A stretch of DNA of 64,000 bases from Isoetes taiwanensis (GCA_021234155.1 JAJEKV010000061.1:1577950-1641949); one strand, 5' to 3'; positions 35,608 to 47,193 are shown, counted from the stretch's first letter. Program-made: numbers and translations. Notes: generated from the letters alone by a model not told the origin.

Positions 35608-35657
<50 letters not shown>

Positions 35658-35665
35658 CATTGTAA
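32043..35665 (+). mobile_element. L1-type LINE copy 1, 5'-truncated, with poly(A) and imperfect target duplication
   Basis: The element body is about 32,056-35,654 and ends in 41 A residues (35,614-35,654). AGGCCTTTTGTAA before it (32,043-32,055) and AGGCCATTGTAA at its end (35,654-35,665) look like an aged target duplication. Truncation at the 5' side, 3' poly(A) and duplication of 10-15 bases are the signature of target-primed reverse transcription. The endonuclease domain is missing. A duplicate of the right two-thirds lies at 44,758-47,190. Confidence 0.85.
32081..35060 (+). pseudogene. LINE reverse transcriptase with C-terminal zf-RVT region, frameshifted
   Basis: The frame at 32,081-33,166 has the linker before RT (KVKIIEENEARSLTIKSRCK), GKSPGPDGFQPEFY, LIPKIDNPAVLGDWRPITL and DFKRAYDTINWEFL, which are RT blocks 0-3. 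A shift near 33,125 leads to GVRQGCPLAPYLF and MQYADDTFVFLKEDD, where YADD is the catalytic pair. It continues to SLAGRVEIANSVIAS and FIWQGPHKVAWADL. A second shift near 34,060-34,090 and others near 34,300-34,545 follow. The last part (IKLFTWLVLHQSLHT, ETCPLGCGQKESSNHVF) is the zf-RVT domain common to plant LINEs. The frameshifts after YADD recur in the copy at 44.8 kb. Confidence 0.88.
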
Positions 35666-36295
35666 TTGATAGCTTGGATATGTCAAGGAGTACAACCTTG
35701 AAGTATATCCCCGTGATCTATTTACCTCGAGAAAGATCCTCCAATATAAGCTCTATTCATTTACCACCTATGAACATGCATAAATTCTTGGCTCCCTGCA
35801 TATTTTTCCCTCTTTCTATTTTTTTTTTTTTTGTCCCCATTAAGGGTGGGTTTGGGTATCTTATGGCCTATTATAGGCATATCTCATGATCTGACGGCCA
35901 TTATTAGTGATTGTTTTTCCCACGGTAAAAAATATTTTTGTATTTTCACATATGAATATGGCCTCAGGTTTTTGGCTTTTTGGACGCCATCTTTTTTTAT
36001 GGCGATCGAAAGATCATTTTTCCCTAATATTCTTTTGTTAAACAATTGATTTTTCACCTTTAGTTTGGACTTTTTTTTAGAACAAACTTTTTAGGCTGAG
36101 CTTTTTTTTTTTAAGAATCCTATGTCTCTCTGTTGACCCGATTTTTGACAAATCGGAGTCAACATAGAAGAACACTATCAAGGTCTATAGGGGGAGTGAA
36201 GATTAAGGGCCTAGATTAATTTGTGCTTGTTGTTAGAATCCAGGGGGCAATATTAAGTTGTTTTAGTTGTTAAGCAAAAAAACAAAATTGGTTAA
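35666..36295. other. Flank of LINE copy 1, duplicated at 47,191-47,840
   Basis: Non-coding. It holds a hairpin of TTGACCCGATTT and AAATCGGAGTCAA near 36,133-36,162, then a purine run TAGGGGGAGTGAAG at about 36,187. These could be the end of an old LTR element. The stretch is nearly identical to 47,191-47,840. Confidence 0.6.
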
Positions 36296-36395
36296 GGAGG
36301 AGGAGGAGGAGGAGGAGGAGGAGGAGGAGGAGGAGGAGGAGGAGGAGGAGGAGGAGGAGGAGGAGGAGGAGGAGGAGGAGGAGGAGGAGGAGGAG
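36296..36395 (+). repeat. (GGA)n tract, about 100 bases, module boundary
   Basis: Uninterrupted GGA repeat joining the LINE flank to the start of module Y (AATATTCTCTTTGAG at 36,401). Confidence 0.95.
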
Positions 36396-36934
36396 AAGAG
36401 AATATTCTCTTTGAGTTTTCAAATCATAGATGCCTATAATTTTGACTTGTTATGAGCCTAATATGCAGTTGATAAAGAAGTTACATAGCTAATGGAGTAT
36501 GAAGAATGGAGAATTTATCCATAGAGGAAATACAACATGGCATATTTACACCTTTTCAATTATAAGAGGTACGAGCAAAATTGTCTAGATTGTTGGGAAT
36601 TAATCAAATATACATGGGCCTATGTGAAAAGCAAGTGGGAAAGTTGGATATATAGAATCATAACGTGTATTAAGTTTAAAAGGACCATTGATGTCATATA
36701 ATTTTGGATAGAAAATATTAACCATTGGGTATATGGATGATTGTAAGTAGAGGCACATGTGAGACTTGATGATATAATGCATTGGTCTAGCATTAAATGT
36801 TTTGCCATGTGCTATAATAAGTATTATGGTTCTTGGAATTGTGATAATAATTAATTATGTACAACTACCTAGTCTCACTTACGATTTGATCCATGGATGC
36901 AAAGATATTATACAAAATAATTGATTTGGCTTTT

Positions 36935-37207
36935 TCAAAGGGAAAGTGCCTTTATTTTATTTGTGAAGAAGTCTTCATCGCCCATTTCTTTGGCTTGACG
37001 ATTCATATAGCGGCTGCCCTTAGGAGGTACTTTGTGATCAATATGCTGTATCCGCCATGTTTCTGGAATATCCAGACCTAGTACAAAGGCTCCTATGCTT
37101 GGACGGTTGTGGCAGCTGTTCAGTATCAAGGCTTTGGAATACCAAAAGGCATTATCCATGAAAATGCCTTGGCAAAATCGATTCTCTGTTATGCTATGGT
37201 CCGACAT
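36935..37207 (-). other. 90-codon unrecognised ORF in module Y
   Basis: A true ATG opens MSDHSITENRFCQ; the centre reads GAFVLGLDIPETWRIQHIDH and then KVPPKGSRYMNRQAKEMGDE. Composition looks protein-like. No family recognised; it could be an antisense shadow. The region is missing from the second Y copy. Confidence 0.25.
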
Positions 37208-37983
37208 TGCATAAGGCAGTAAAATGATGCAGACATATGAAGCAAACGGATGTTAATATTTGGAGGCGCCTCTACTCAGATTAGCTTTCAAAATAATTAT
37301 TTTTTTCCTTAACGGTGATACGTTGACATTCTGGAGCTTCGTTAAATGGCTCAGTTGGTATTTCCATCTTTTAATCTCTTAAAGAAGACTTATTCTTGCT
37401 TATGCTCATGTTACACAATGGATTTTGAGCTTTGTTAGACTAGAATAAACTGCTTGCTATGTAATGATAAAGATTTGGATTGGCATGGGATTTAACATTG
37501 CTTTATTCTATGGTAGAGCAGGGATGCCCATTTAGATGTCTTTCATAAAAATATATGGGTTTTATGGAATGAACTGTATGCTGGCGGATATTGAGTGGTA
37601 TCACATGATGTTACGAACATTAATTTATGCTTTGAACTATAGATTATAACAGGGTAAGAATGAAAGAATTTCCGAGACCTTAGGATAGTTTAAGCCATCT
37701 TGCTGGCCTTTAGAACTGCCGGATGTTGTGGTTGGTGGCATGCACAGATTGGACTGCGATAACAGGTCAGGAAGCAATGAACTATAGTTATTATGGTGCC
37801 TCCTTCGATTATAATTCTTGTATGATGGCTCTTGCTGATGCACCAATATAAGTTCATAATTTTATGCTGAGTTCACTCGTTTAACAGGCCAGAAAAAACA
37901 GCATAGCATTCCTAGAAATAAGTTGAGTCCTACCAGAGATTTGCTATGGCTAAGCTGAAATCTATCCATAGTTCGTAAATGCA

Positions 37984-38068
37984 ATGTTTTAATGTGCTGG
38001 GGTAAGCAGCATTGCATTTTAATTTTGACTCTAATGTGCTGGGGTAAGCAGCATTGCATTTTAATTTT
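37984..38068. repeat. Tandem duplication of about 48 bases
   Basis: TAATGTGCTGGGGTAAGCAG...CATTTTAATTTTGA occurs twice in direct succession. Confidence 0.85.
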
Positions 38069-39472
38069 GAGAAAGCTTTGCATATTTTTGTCAAAGAACG
38101 CATCACCTATCGTAAGAGGTGAACTGATAGATCTATATGTGGTTACAATATTTGATTATGATAGGTGAAGGGCGAAGAGCCATGATGTCTTATAGCTTAC
38201 CTGTCACTCCTCTCCTCATTACCATTATTATGCTAATGTTGGTCTGTTTGGGTGCAGGTAACCGAGACATCATCTCCTATTTCTTGTTGTCAAAGTTCTG
38301 TGGATGTTTCGTGGCGGCTATAAATCAAGATCAGTGCACACTATTGCCACAACATTAAATATTAATTGGTGAGATCTTTCCATGCTAAGACTGTATCCAT
38401 GAAGATCTCTGATGTTCACATTTTATAGTCTAATTTTTGGACTGAAATTAAAGCTAGAATGTCAAATTATGGATCTTATAGATGTTTGAGCTTATATATG
38501 TAGCATTATAACAGGGGGTTTCTTTTTGTATTTTTGTACTTGTTTCCCTAAGGTTTTTATATGATTTGATGATGGTATTCCATGAGACATACTAATTGGT
38601 ACATCTAGAGTGCGCATACTATCAGCATAGTTTTAGTGGCCTTTTTCAATGGTTACACCTCTATAATTTCCCAAATTATCTTAAATTGAACATGCAAGCA
38701 TCATGCAAGCATCGAACATGGTATTTTAGGGTTTCGATTGTCCATGATTTTGCTTCTATATTTTCGTTAGAGGTAGGGCGAGAGCCGCAAAGCGCGACCT
38801 CAGTGCTTTGTAGGGCATGGGTCTTGACCCGGTTTTGCAAGCTTGCTTGGTAGAGAAACCGTTTTGGCACGTAGAATATCTAGCAAAGCGTGTGTGTTTT
38901 GGGACAAGCTTATGGAAAAAGGAATGCCCATTTTGCCCTTCTTCGTGAATGTCCGAGATTTCGTTGATTCTTACGCTTCTTGCTAATTTCCTTGTCGTCC
39001 CCGATGCAGAGGCATTATTCATCATTCAAACCCGGTAAATCCGAGAATATCTTAGACTCTTACGGTTCTTCCTAATTTCCTCATCGTCCACAATACTTTC
39101 GGATCTTGAAAATGAGCAGGATGGAGCTACGTCCATGGTGAGCTAAAGAAAGATCACGAAAACCCTATTGTAAAATGGGTTTCGATGCTTGTTCCTTAAT
39201 ATTTGGTTCGGATAGACAAAAGCTTAAGAATAGAAAGCAACATACTGATAGCTTCTCAAAGACGATTTGCCTCTCGATACGGTAGCTTCTCAACACGATT
39301 TGCTCCTCGTCAATAGTTATAAAGATGAACAAAGGTATGGTGTTGCAAAGTTGTGACAAATGTTTGGGCCATTTACATTTCTGCTTTTACGAACATAAGA
39401 TTTAATTTGGGAGAAAGCAAGATCTGAGGGCCCTTGAATGTAAACCTTTCCCTCAAGTATCCTTCTCTCACA

Positions 39473-39925
39473 TTTTGACTTATCATCGAGCATAAAGATT
39501 TGAATGCAACAAACTCCATTGAGGTTGCCATCCACATTTGGCAAAATTAGTCGCAACATGCTAGGCATCCATTTGTTAATGTGACCATTCAAGCGAGGAA
39601 AACGAGGTTTGTTCAAAGCGGGAAGAAAGGTTTCTCATGTTCATCATTGAACCAGGTTTGTCTGTTGAAGGGTTTTCTTTTATCCGCAATGCAATTTTTG
39701 CCACGCTTTATCAATGGATCGTAAAGGTGGTTCCAATTACTGCAACACATATAATGGTTTGAATATTTCATTGTGTCCTTTTTGTTATCTATCTTATGTT
39801 GATTGTGTCTCTCTATATTTGACTCATCAGAGCATAAAGCTTTGAATGCAACAAACTCCATTGAGGTTGCCATCAACATTTGGCAAAATTAGTTGCAACA
39901 TGCTAGGCAACCATTTGTTAATGAT
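39473..39925. repeat. Direct repeats of about 105 bases, 340 bases apart
   Basis: The stretches at about 39,483-39,582 and 39,828-39,920 share TTTGAATGCAACAAACTCCA, GAGGTTGCCATC and ACATTTGGCAAAATTAGT with few differences. Confidence 0.8.
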
Positions 39926-40087
39926 GGGTTGCCTCAGACTTCATTGGAGATTCATAAATGCAGGATGTAGGATAGCATTTACCATATTATCATCACGTAT
40001 TGAGAATGTGCTTCATGATGCTTAGTCCATTCCTCGTTCAAGGGTTTGCTATACAATGCCAATGGAACTTGTTAGCATATTATCAGG

Positions 40088-41003
40088 TTTGCTATACAAT
40101 GCCAATGGAACTTGTTAGCATATTGTCATATCGTCATGGACAAATCACTATCTATTTTGAAAGTTATTATGTACCGCAATTTGAAGTGCCTATATTGTCA
40201 TAAATGGTGATATTCAACTATTAGATATTCAAGTATTAGATATTATATTTTTTACTTGTCATACATACACATGTTTTCGACTATATGTATTAACCCACAC
40301 CATCCCCAAGGCCCCGAAGGGGCCAAAATATTTTTGAGTTAAATATACCAACCAACACATCACTACCATTAACATTAATTAAATCCCCTTGAAACCCCCT
40401 TTGGTTTGGGTGCATATTCACACGGGTGACGTAGGGCGGCGAGCCCCCTAAAATTTTGTTTTGCATGTACAAAATCAACACCATGTAGTATATTACCTCA
40501 AATCTTATAGTATTTTGAAAATCTTATTATACAAGATAGCAAATTTTGTACATGCATACCCCACAAACGAGGAACTTTATGTGCGGTGTAGATTAAGGAA
40601 TAAAGGGTGAATATGCCTATCCAACGACTCGATGCGGAGTCACCCCCTGTGTGAATATGCACCCAAACCAAAGGGGGTTTCAAGGGGATTTAATTAATGT
40701 TAATGGTAGTGATGTGTTGGTTGGTATATTTAACTCAAAAATTTTTTTGCCTTCGGGGCCTTGGGGATGGTGTGATGGTGTGGGGGTTAATAAATATAGT
40801 CGAAAACATGTGTATGTATGACAAGTAAAAAATATAACATATATAGCTGAATATCTAATAGTTGAATATCACCATTTATGACAATATAGGCACTTCAAAT
40901 TGCAGTACATAATAACTTTCAAAATGGTATTGCAAGCAAGATAGTGATTTTTCCATGACGATATGACAATATGCTAACAAGTTCCATTGGCATTGTATAG
41001 CAA
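40088..41003. mobile_element. Foldback element 1: arms of about 345-365 bases around a 208-base loop
   Basis: The left arm (40,088-40,430) and right arm (40,639-41,003) are inverted copies. Matching points include TTTGCTATACAATGCCAATG / CATTGGCATTGTATAGCAAA, ACATGTTTTCGACTATA / TATAGTCGAAAACATGT, and CCCCTTTGGTTTGGGTGCAT / ATGCACCCAAACCAAAGGGG. The loop holds ACCCCACAAACGAGGAACTT and GTGTAGATTAAGGAATAA, both also found in the loop of foldback element 2. No coding potential. Confidence 0.85.
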
Positions 41004-41349
41004 ACGTGACAATAAGTGTTGATACAATAAGTGTTGTGTTATTTGAATGTAATATGTAGCATTATAACAGGGGGTTTTTTTTGTGACTTTATACGCTTTT
41101 TGGCATGGTTTTCATATGATTTCATGGGCGTATTATGCGAAGCATACTAATCAGTATATCTAGAGTGCACTCTGCATTTTTATGGTCTAAATCCCATATC
41201 CCCAATGGTTTACCCCTTTTTATTTTTATTCCTTTTTATTTCTTTTTATTCACTTTAGGGTTATTTTAGGTTACTTTAGGGTTCGTGGAGGTGGCCATAC
41301 CTCCCACATCTATGCCATCTGCCTCCCTGGGGTTGAGCCCTTTTGGCCA

Positions 41350-41592
41350 ATGCAACCTAAGATAGAAGGGAAAAGAAGTCGCCCTCTCGATAAGGATATA
41401 TTCAAGGAGCTTGATTCTTGGCTAAGCAAAGAACTATGTCATCACCCAAGTTCTATTTTAGATTGTGAGGTTGATTTGGAGAATTTGGGCATTGATCCAA
41501 ATTTGGGGCAAGAGCTAAGAACCGGTCATGGCATGCCATCCAGTATGCAATCGGTCAAAGATCCTCTCCTTTTTCCTTGTCTGGTAGATTAA
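41350..41592 (+). other. 80-codon unrecognised ORF in module Y
   Basis: MQPKIEGKRSRPLDKDIFKE opens the frame, followed by LGIDPNLGQELRTGHG. The composition is protein-like and it lies about 480 bases before the Pol III subunit exons on the same strand, so it could be upstream coding sequence of the same or another captured gene. No family recognised. Confidence 0.3.
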
Positions 41593-42075
41593 AGTAAAGG
41601 ATGATTACGTTTGGTCGAAATGGATGAAAAGAGGCATTTTTTTGGATTATGAGCGAACCCGACCAACACGATAAGTAGTGACCCTTTTGTGTTGACACGG
41701 ATATAGAAGGAACCCCAAGTCACAAAAAACAAAGACTGTTTTTTGATGGAAGATGATGCCGAGGCCATGCATGCAATGGCAAAGGCGATTGAAGAGCTTG
41801 TGAAAACCCTTCAAGGTCCCAATCAACCGTAAGCACACAATGATCCTATGCACACATCTCAGTGCGGGTAGAATTTGGTGGAAGTGAAAGGAGACAACCT
41901 CAGTATTGTGCCCGATCTGCTCGGGTTCGTTACGCTCCGTGCTCATCGAACATGTAAGTTATCACCTTCTCGGGTTACCATCTCTATTGGAAGACATTCG
42001 ATAAAGTCAAGTTTTCGATTCACTATCTGAGAATCTTGTCCTGCGTAAACCCGGTCAAATAATCTTGATTTCATG

Positions 42076-42356
42076 CAAAATATTGAACGAGAAACCCTTA
42101 GAAGCATCTATTAAAACTTCGGTAGATAAATTTCAGTTTGCTTCCGGATTTCTAAAGGTATGTTATTTCCTCACTGAAACGAAATTGTTTCCATGTGAGG
42201 CACGTCATTATGGTTTTCCTTGCAGGTCAGGGGGCTTGTTAAGCAACACGTTGATTCTTTTGATTATTTGGTTAACTCCGAAATTAAAAAGATCATCCAC
42301 GCCAAAGCAAATGAAAAAGTAACAAGTGACGTGGATCCCAATTTTTATTTAAAGTG
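42076..42356 (+). pseudogene. NRPC2: Fragment of RNA polymerase III second-largest subunit gene (two N-terminal exons)
   Basis: Exon A (about 42,076-42,157) encodes EKPLEASIKTSVDKFQFASG and FLK. A GTATGT donor and TTGCAG acceptor at 42,224 remove 67 bases. Exon B (42,225-42,355) encodes [20 protein letters not shown] and then [12 protein letters not shown], before a GTGAGC donor. The joined text matches the start of plant NRPC2, recalled as [20 protein letters not shown] followed by a DSFNYFIN-type stretch. This subunit forms half of the Pol III catalytic cleft. Only about 70 of more than 1100 residues are present and no later exons were seen. The acceptor before exon A looks damaged. The fragment recurs, more corrupted, at about 59,810-60,075. 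Capture of host exons by the module is the likeliest reading; the true 5' end of a long-intron gene is the alternative. Confidence 0.75.
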
Positions 42357-42466
42357 AGCTTGCAGCAGAGATTTTCTATTGTTTCATTCTTACGTAAAAG
42401 CTCAATATATTTTCCTTCTCCCTATTTGCATGGCGTTATCCTACATATAATTGGATAGGAATCTAA

Positions 42467-42601
42467 GGCAATGCGTATGTGAAATACAACTCTACTTGGC
42501 TATTATGGCTTCTACATTTGGCTGTATATATGATTAATGCGTATGTGAAATACAACTCTACTTGGCTATTATGGCTTCTACATTTGGCTGTATATATGAT
42601 T
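42467..42601. repeat. Tandem duplication of about 67 bases
   Basis: AATGCGTATGTGAAATACAA...CTGTATATATGATT is present twice head to tail, and again at 60,190-60,310 in the second Y copy. Confidence 0.9.
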
Positions 42602-42663
42602 GCCATAGTAAATTATAAATGATTAGTTAGTTCATTCTTATTGGTTAGTTTTCCAACAAGGGT

Positions 42664-42765
42664 GGCTTCAACGTAGCATAGTGGAAGAGCAATTGCGCTT
42701 ATCTAGCATGCTTGAAACTACTAGGATATGATGGGTTTAAATCCCCTAAGATAAGGTGTGGTAAC
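42664..42765 (+). other. tRNA-like sequence, possible SINE head or tRNA pseudogene
   Basis: TAGCATAGTGGAAGAGC resembles a tRNA D-arm with the A box of the Pol III promoter, and GGGTTTAAATCCC, about 50 bases later, resembles a T-arm with the B box. Spacing would suit a class II tRNA with a long variable arm. An acceptor stem could not be paired convincingly, so it is more likely a relic or a tRNA-derived repeat. Confidence 0.4.
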
Positions 42766-42955
42766 ATCGAAGCTCAAGAGGCGCAATTAAATTACATTAT
42801 CCTATAATATTATACTTATTCAGGCTTCTTTACAGATTTCCTTTATTTTTGTTATAATGTTAAATATTAGATTTCACATATTTGCTACATGTTTTGCATG
42901 TTTTACATGTTTTTTTATTATGTTTTTTCGGGCCCGAAGGGCCCAAAATTTTAGT

Positions 42956-43454
42956 ATAACAACCAATACATAACTACCATTAACATTAATGAACACAACC
43001 ATTGGGTTTAACATATTTAAATTAAAATCCCCTTAAACCCCCTTTGGTTTGGGTGCTTATTCACACGGGGGTGGCGTAGGGCGGCGTGAGAGCCCTTGTG
43101 ATTATATTTTCCACGAGAGCCCTTGTGATTATATTTTCCACGATAAAACCAACACCATATAGTATTTTGCTAAAAATCTTATAGTATTTTGCATATGTTG
43201 TTATACGGTATACCAATTTGTATACTTGCATACCCCACAAACGAGGAACTTTACGTACGGTGTAGATTAAGGAATAAGGGGTGAATATGCCTATCCAACA
43301 GCTCTCGTTGCCCGGAGTCACCCCCCGTGTGAATAAGCACCCAAACCAAAGGGGGTTTAAGGGGGATTTTAATTTAAATATGTTAAACCCAATGGTTGTG
43401 TTCATTAATGTTAATGGTAGTTATGTATTGGTTGTTATGTATTGGTTGTTATTG
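42956..43454. mobile_element. Foldback element 2, related to foldback element 1
   Basis: Arms at about 42,956-43,072 and 43,316-43,454 pair through CCAATACATAACTACCATTA / TAATGGTAGTTATGTATTGG and TTTGGTTTGGGTGCTTATTC / GAATAAGCACCCAAACCAAA. The loop shares text with element 1 and has a duplicated 30-base phrase at 43,087-43,145. It lies beyond a GGGCCCGAAGGGCCC palindrome, as element 1 includes GGCCCCGAAGGGGCC. Confidence 0.8.
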
Positions 43455-44655
43455 AATGGAAACATTTCACTTCAAGGCGAGTTACAAAATGTTATATCAT
43501 GTATGAACGTGCAATAAGAAAATAAGAGGCAGCTATTTGGGAATTACATGACTATATGTTTACTTTATATTTACTTTGTGAAAGCTTGTATTCTGAAATT
43601 CTGAAAATTATATTCTAATATGACTATCTAATATTATATGTTTAAGATTATAGACAAAAGATATGACTACTTCCTTCTAAGAAACTTTACATTTATATTT
43701 TGCTACGTATGAACATATTTCCAACCAAGTAAAGGCTACCTTTTGGCTGTGGCTTGGGTTCTACCCTTGATGGATATAGATGGGAAAAATTTGCATCTTG
43801 AACGGAGCTATAAGTTTGTATTTATGCATTTATAGTGTAAGTCTAGATGTAAATGTGAATAAGAAGAAAATGTGATTTCCATTAGTTAGAATCTTCTAAC
43901 TAGCACAGCTATGCTTTACTTGGTTGATTCTCTTTCCCATTCACCATGCGCCTGCGAGTTGTGGATCTCGGACAATACGCCAGGTTTATGGTATTTATGT
44001 GCACATGATATCCTTCCTGTTCACTATGCTTGTACAGGGTTATGGATCTGGGATGATACATCTGGTCTATGATGTTTAAGTGCACATGATATCCTTTATT
44101 GGGAACTAATTTTTTCTGAGGTGTAAAACTAAGATGGTGGTGCATATTACATCTCTTGGATGTAGGATGATGGAGAAACTGAGGACCCCTTGAACTATGG
44201 TGTCCAAGCTGTTACCAACCTGATTCCTTAATGTAGGACAATGGAAAGACTGGGGAAGCCCGAATTATGTTGTCTAGGCTGACTGTCGAAAGGTGACTCT
44301 TACATGCTGGAGATATCTCACAAGGGCATTTCGCCTGCATGTCAGGTTAGCTTGTATATTATGACTTTTAAATAAGCAAAAGAGATGTATCACCTTTTGG
44401 TGTTCGGCCTATTGTGCCTCTCTTCATTGAACGACAAGGATGCTGGACTAATGTGCCTCGTCCTACTTCAAATATACTCAGACTGGCATATTATGCCTTT
44501 ACCAATAGATCATGATGATCTGCTGAACTAAAACAATCATAATACATGTGTTCTTGGCAGTAAGGTAGTAGGGCCCTTCTTCCCATGGAGGGAGGGTCCT
44601 ACTCCTTATACTCCATGAGCAGAAGTGCCCAACTACCCGAGGGAGGGTTGTGGGC
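43455..44655. other. Right end of module Y, no gene seen
   Basis: Non-coding. It has direct repeats GTGCACATGATATCCTT at about 44,000 and 44,080 and ends with the inverted pair TAGTAGGGCCCTTCTTCCC / GAGGGAGGGTCCTACT at 44,565-44,602. A similar hairpin closes module X. Confidence 0.5.
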
Positions 44656-44710
44656 GAAGAAGAAGAAGAAGAAGAAGAAGAAGAAGAAGAAGAAGAAGAA
44701 GAAGAAGAAG
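44656..44710 (+). repeat. (GAA)n tract, module boundary
   Basis: GAA repeat joining the right end of Y to the AATATTCTCTTTGAG start sequence, here only about 47 bases long before LINE sequence begins. Confidence 0.95.
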
Positions 44711-44757
44711 AATATTCTCTTTGAGTTTTCAAATCATAGATGCCTATAATTTTGACT

Positions 44758-47155
44758 TGTCCTCTGGCACCCTATCTATTCTTGATAGTGGCAGAGATGG
44801 TTACAAAGCTAGCCCATCATTTGCAAAGTGTTGGGAAAATTCATGCTCTCAACATCCCAAACTCAAATAAACCTTTTATCATCATGCAATATGCTGATGA
44901 CACCTTTGTTTTCTTGAAAGAAGATGATCACAGCCTAAAAAATTTCTTGGAGGCTTTAGACTCCTTTGGGGGGGTGTCAGGGGTTATGCTCAACAATTAT
45001 AAATGCTCTATTATTAATGAGACTAATCAAACAGAGGTTATGGGAATAAAGGTTGTAGGGAAGAAGATGGCAACCAAATTACTTGGTCTACCCCTGGCCT
45101 TAAACAACACACTACATGGCCTTTGGGAACCCTTGGTCAACAGAATTAAGAAGAAGCTCATGCTCTACCCAACTTCTCTCTCACTTGCTGGTAGGGTGGA
45201 AATTGCCAACTCTGTCATAGCAAGTTCTCACGTCTACTTTTCCTCTGCAATAGTAGCAGACAAAGCCTCTTATAACAGCATAGAGAGTGCTATTAGGAGA
45301 TTCATTTGGCAGGGTCCACACAAAGTGGCTTGGGCTGATTTGACAAAGCCAAGAACAGAAGGTGGACTTGGATGCAAGGATCTGTTTATCCAAGCACAAG
45401 CTCTGGCAGGGAAGATGGTTTGGAGAGAAATTCACAGCCATAATCCTTCACTTGCACTAAAACTGATTCACTACTGCGTGGATAAATCACATCCAGTTGG
45501 TAGTCACACTTTAAAACACCTTCTACCTGATTCTGCTTTCTTCCAAATGACCCCTAATGCTGAAACTTCTCCTCTTATGAGAAGGATAATTCAGGCATGG
45601 AACCAAGCACTACTATGTTTCAGACTCCTGTGATAGATGCTCGATGCAGAGAGATAAATTTCTTTTGGCATCCTGATTTTGGTTTCAATCAAAAGCAAAA
45701 TGATTGTCTGGCACTTACTCATCCTCAGAAATACATGCAGTGGTTCAATGCTGGTCTGCAAACAATAGGAGATATTTTTGATGATGAAGGCTGGATCTCA
45801 TGGGATACAGTGAAACTAAAAACTAAGGGTTCAGCTTTGGATGAGAAGATATATCATAGAGTTGACAGGCATTGTGCAGGAATTTGGGGAGTTAGCAAAC
45901 AACTCCAGCAGATGGACACTTAGAAACAAAGAAGGATACTCTCGTTCGATTAGCATATACGAGGGCATTCTTGGATCACCCGGGGATTCCAAGGCCGGCC
46001 AGACTATGGGGATGTGAGGAGAAAACATTAGCCAAAGTATGTTAAAGCCAATTTGGAAAAGTTATCTTGCCGCCAAAAATTAAACTCTTTACCTGGTTGG
46101 TTCTTCATCAAAGCCTGCATACAAATGCAATCAGGAGTAAATATGACAGATCAGTTAGTGAGACTTGTCCTTTGGGATGTGGCCAGAAAGAAAGTTCAAA
46201 TCATGTTTTTCAATGTTCTTGGCTGGAGGACTTTTGTGTTTGGACTTCACAATTAAATCAAGGATGCCCAGGGAATATGCTGGACTTTCTACATCATAGT
46301 AACAAATTGATTCAAACTACAAGAAGTCTATCGATTTGGGTTATTTGGAAACATAGAAATGAGGTTGCCATTAATGGCAAAAATCCCAATCTCATCTCCC
46401 TTAAAAATGCCTTCCTCGACATCTTGGCAATCACTGCCATGGCTCATAAATTACAAAAGGGGAAAAAATATGACAGGGATTGGGATAAAGTTGGGAGATT
46501 TAATGGTGCTTTTCAATTTTTTTCTACTGTACTAACTGAGTTTGATGGTATTCTCCACAGCTCACCAGAGGAGACTTCTCAGGATGGGAGCACCAGTGAA
46601 GTTGCTTGAAGATGAAGAGGATTCTGATGATGAATCCAGGATGTCAGGTGTTCAGTTGGCTGATACCTTGATTGAACTGAAACAGGAGGTGATCCATGCC
46701 AAAGCCATAAGGAAAATGCTAAACAAGCACGAGGTATGGAGACACAATGGACTGAAACAGGTTTTTCTCAATCTTTTTCACAAATGGCAGCAGAAACGCG
46801 AAGCCCATGTTATGCTTCTCATGGACTATACCAAATTCAGTGCTCGGAGGCTGGATAAGATGCTGAGGATCTTTGGTAATTCAAAGGTTGAGGACCTTAC
46901 TATTCAAGATCTAGTAGATGTTTCCTAAGACTGCTTTCACTTCGATATCTACTTGATCTATATCATGGTCATCAATTTTGTGGACCAAAACTATGACTGA
47001 TCACTACATGATCAGATAAATTATATGGCTGAATGTTGTTTATCAGTACTGTAGGTACAGGTTTCAGTCTAAATCAGGGAGATCCCCTTGATTTCAGGCA
47101 GAATACCTATTTTTGTAATATGCTTTTTTCTTAAATGAAATATAAAAAACCCCTT

Positions 47156-47190
<35 letters not shown>
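44758..47190 (+). mobile_element. LINE copy 2, segmental duplicate of LINE copy 1 (33,216-35,654)
   Basis: It matches copy 1 almost base for base at an offset of 11,542, from TGTCCTCTGGC just before YADD to a 29-residue poly(A). It carries the same frameshifts (near 45,600 and 45,840). Because the flank after the poly(A) also matches, this is a DNA duplication or an assembly duplication, not a new insertion. Small differences: AATAAACC for AATGAACC, GGGGGGG for GGGGAGG, CATGGG for CATTGG. A patch at 45,940-46,070 differs more. Confidence 0.9.

Positions 47191-47193
<3 letters not shown>

Larger units (their letters stand above)
36401..44655. repeat. Module Y, long repeated unit, recurs with a deletion at 57,352-62,348
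   Basis: It starts AATATTCTCTTTGAG after a purine tract and ends GGGAGGGTTGTGGGCG before the next tract. It contains Pol III subunit exons, two foldback elements, a tRNA-like sequence and direct repeats (listed separately). Its part at 38,161-38,290 (TTATAGCTTACCTG, TTTGGGTGCAGGTAACCG) and its right end are homologous to module X. X and Y are therefore diverged members of one family. The type of mobile unit, if any, is unknown. Confidence 0.7.

Noticed and set aside
36267-36455. ORF with a long poly-Glu run, and similar poly-Arg, poly-Ser, poly-Leu and poly-Pro ORFs at 44,499-44,870, 47,797-48,022, 51,107-51,357, 54,453-54,711 and 62,245-62,502
   Set aside because: They are GGA/GAA repeats translated in different frames, with no conserved flanks.
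37340-37375. tRNA A-box-like TGGCTCAGTTGGTATT
   Set aside because: No matching T-arm or stems follow.
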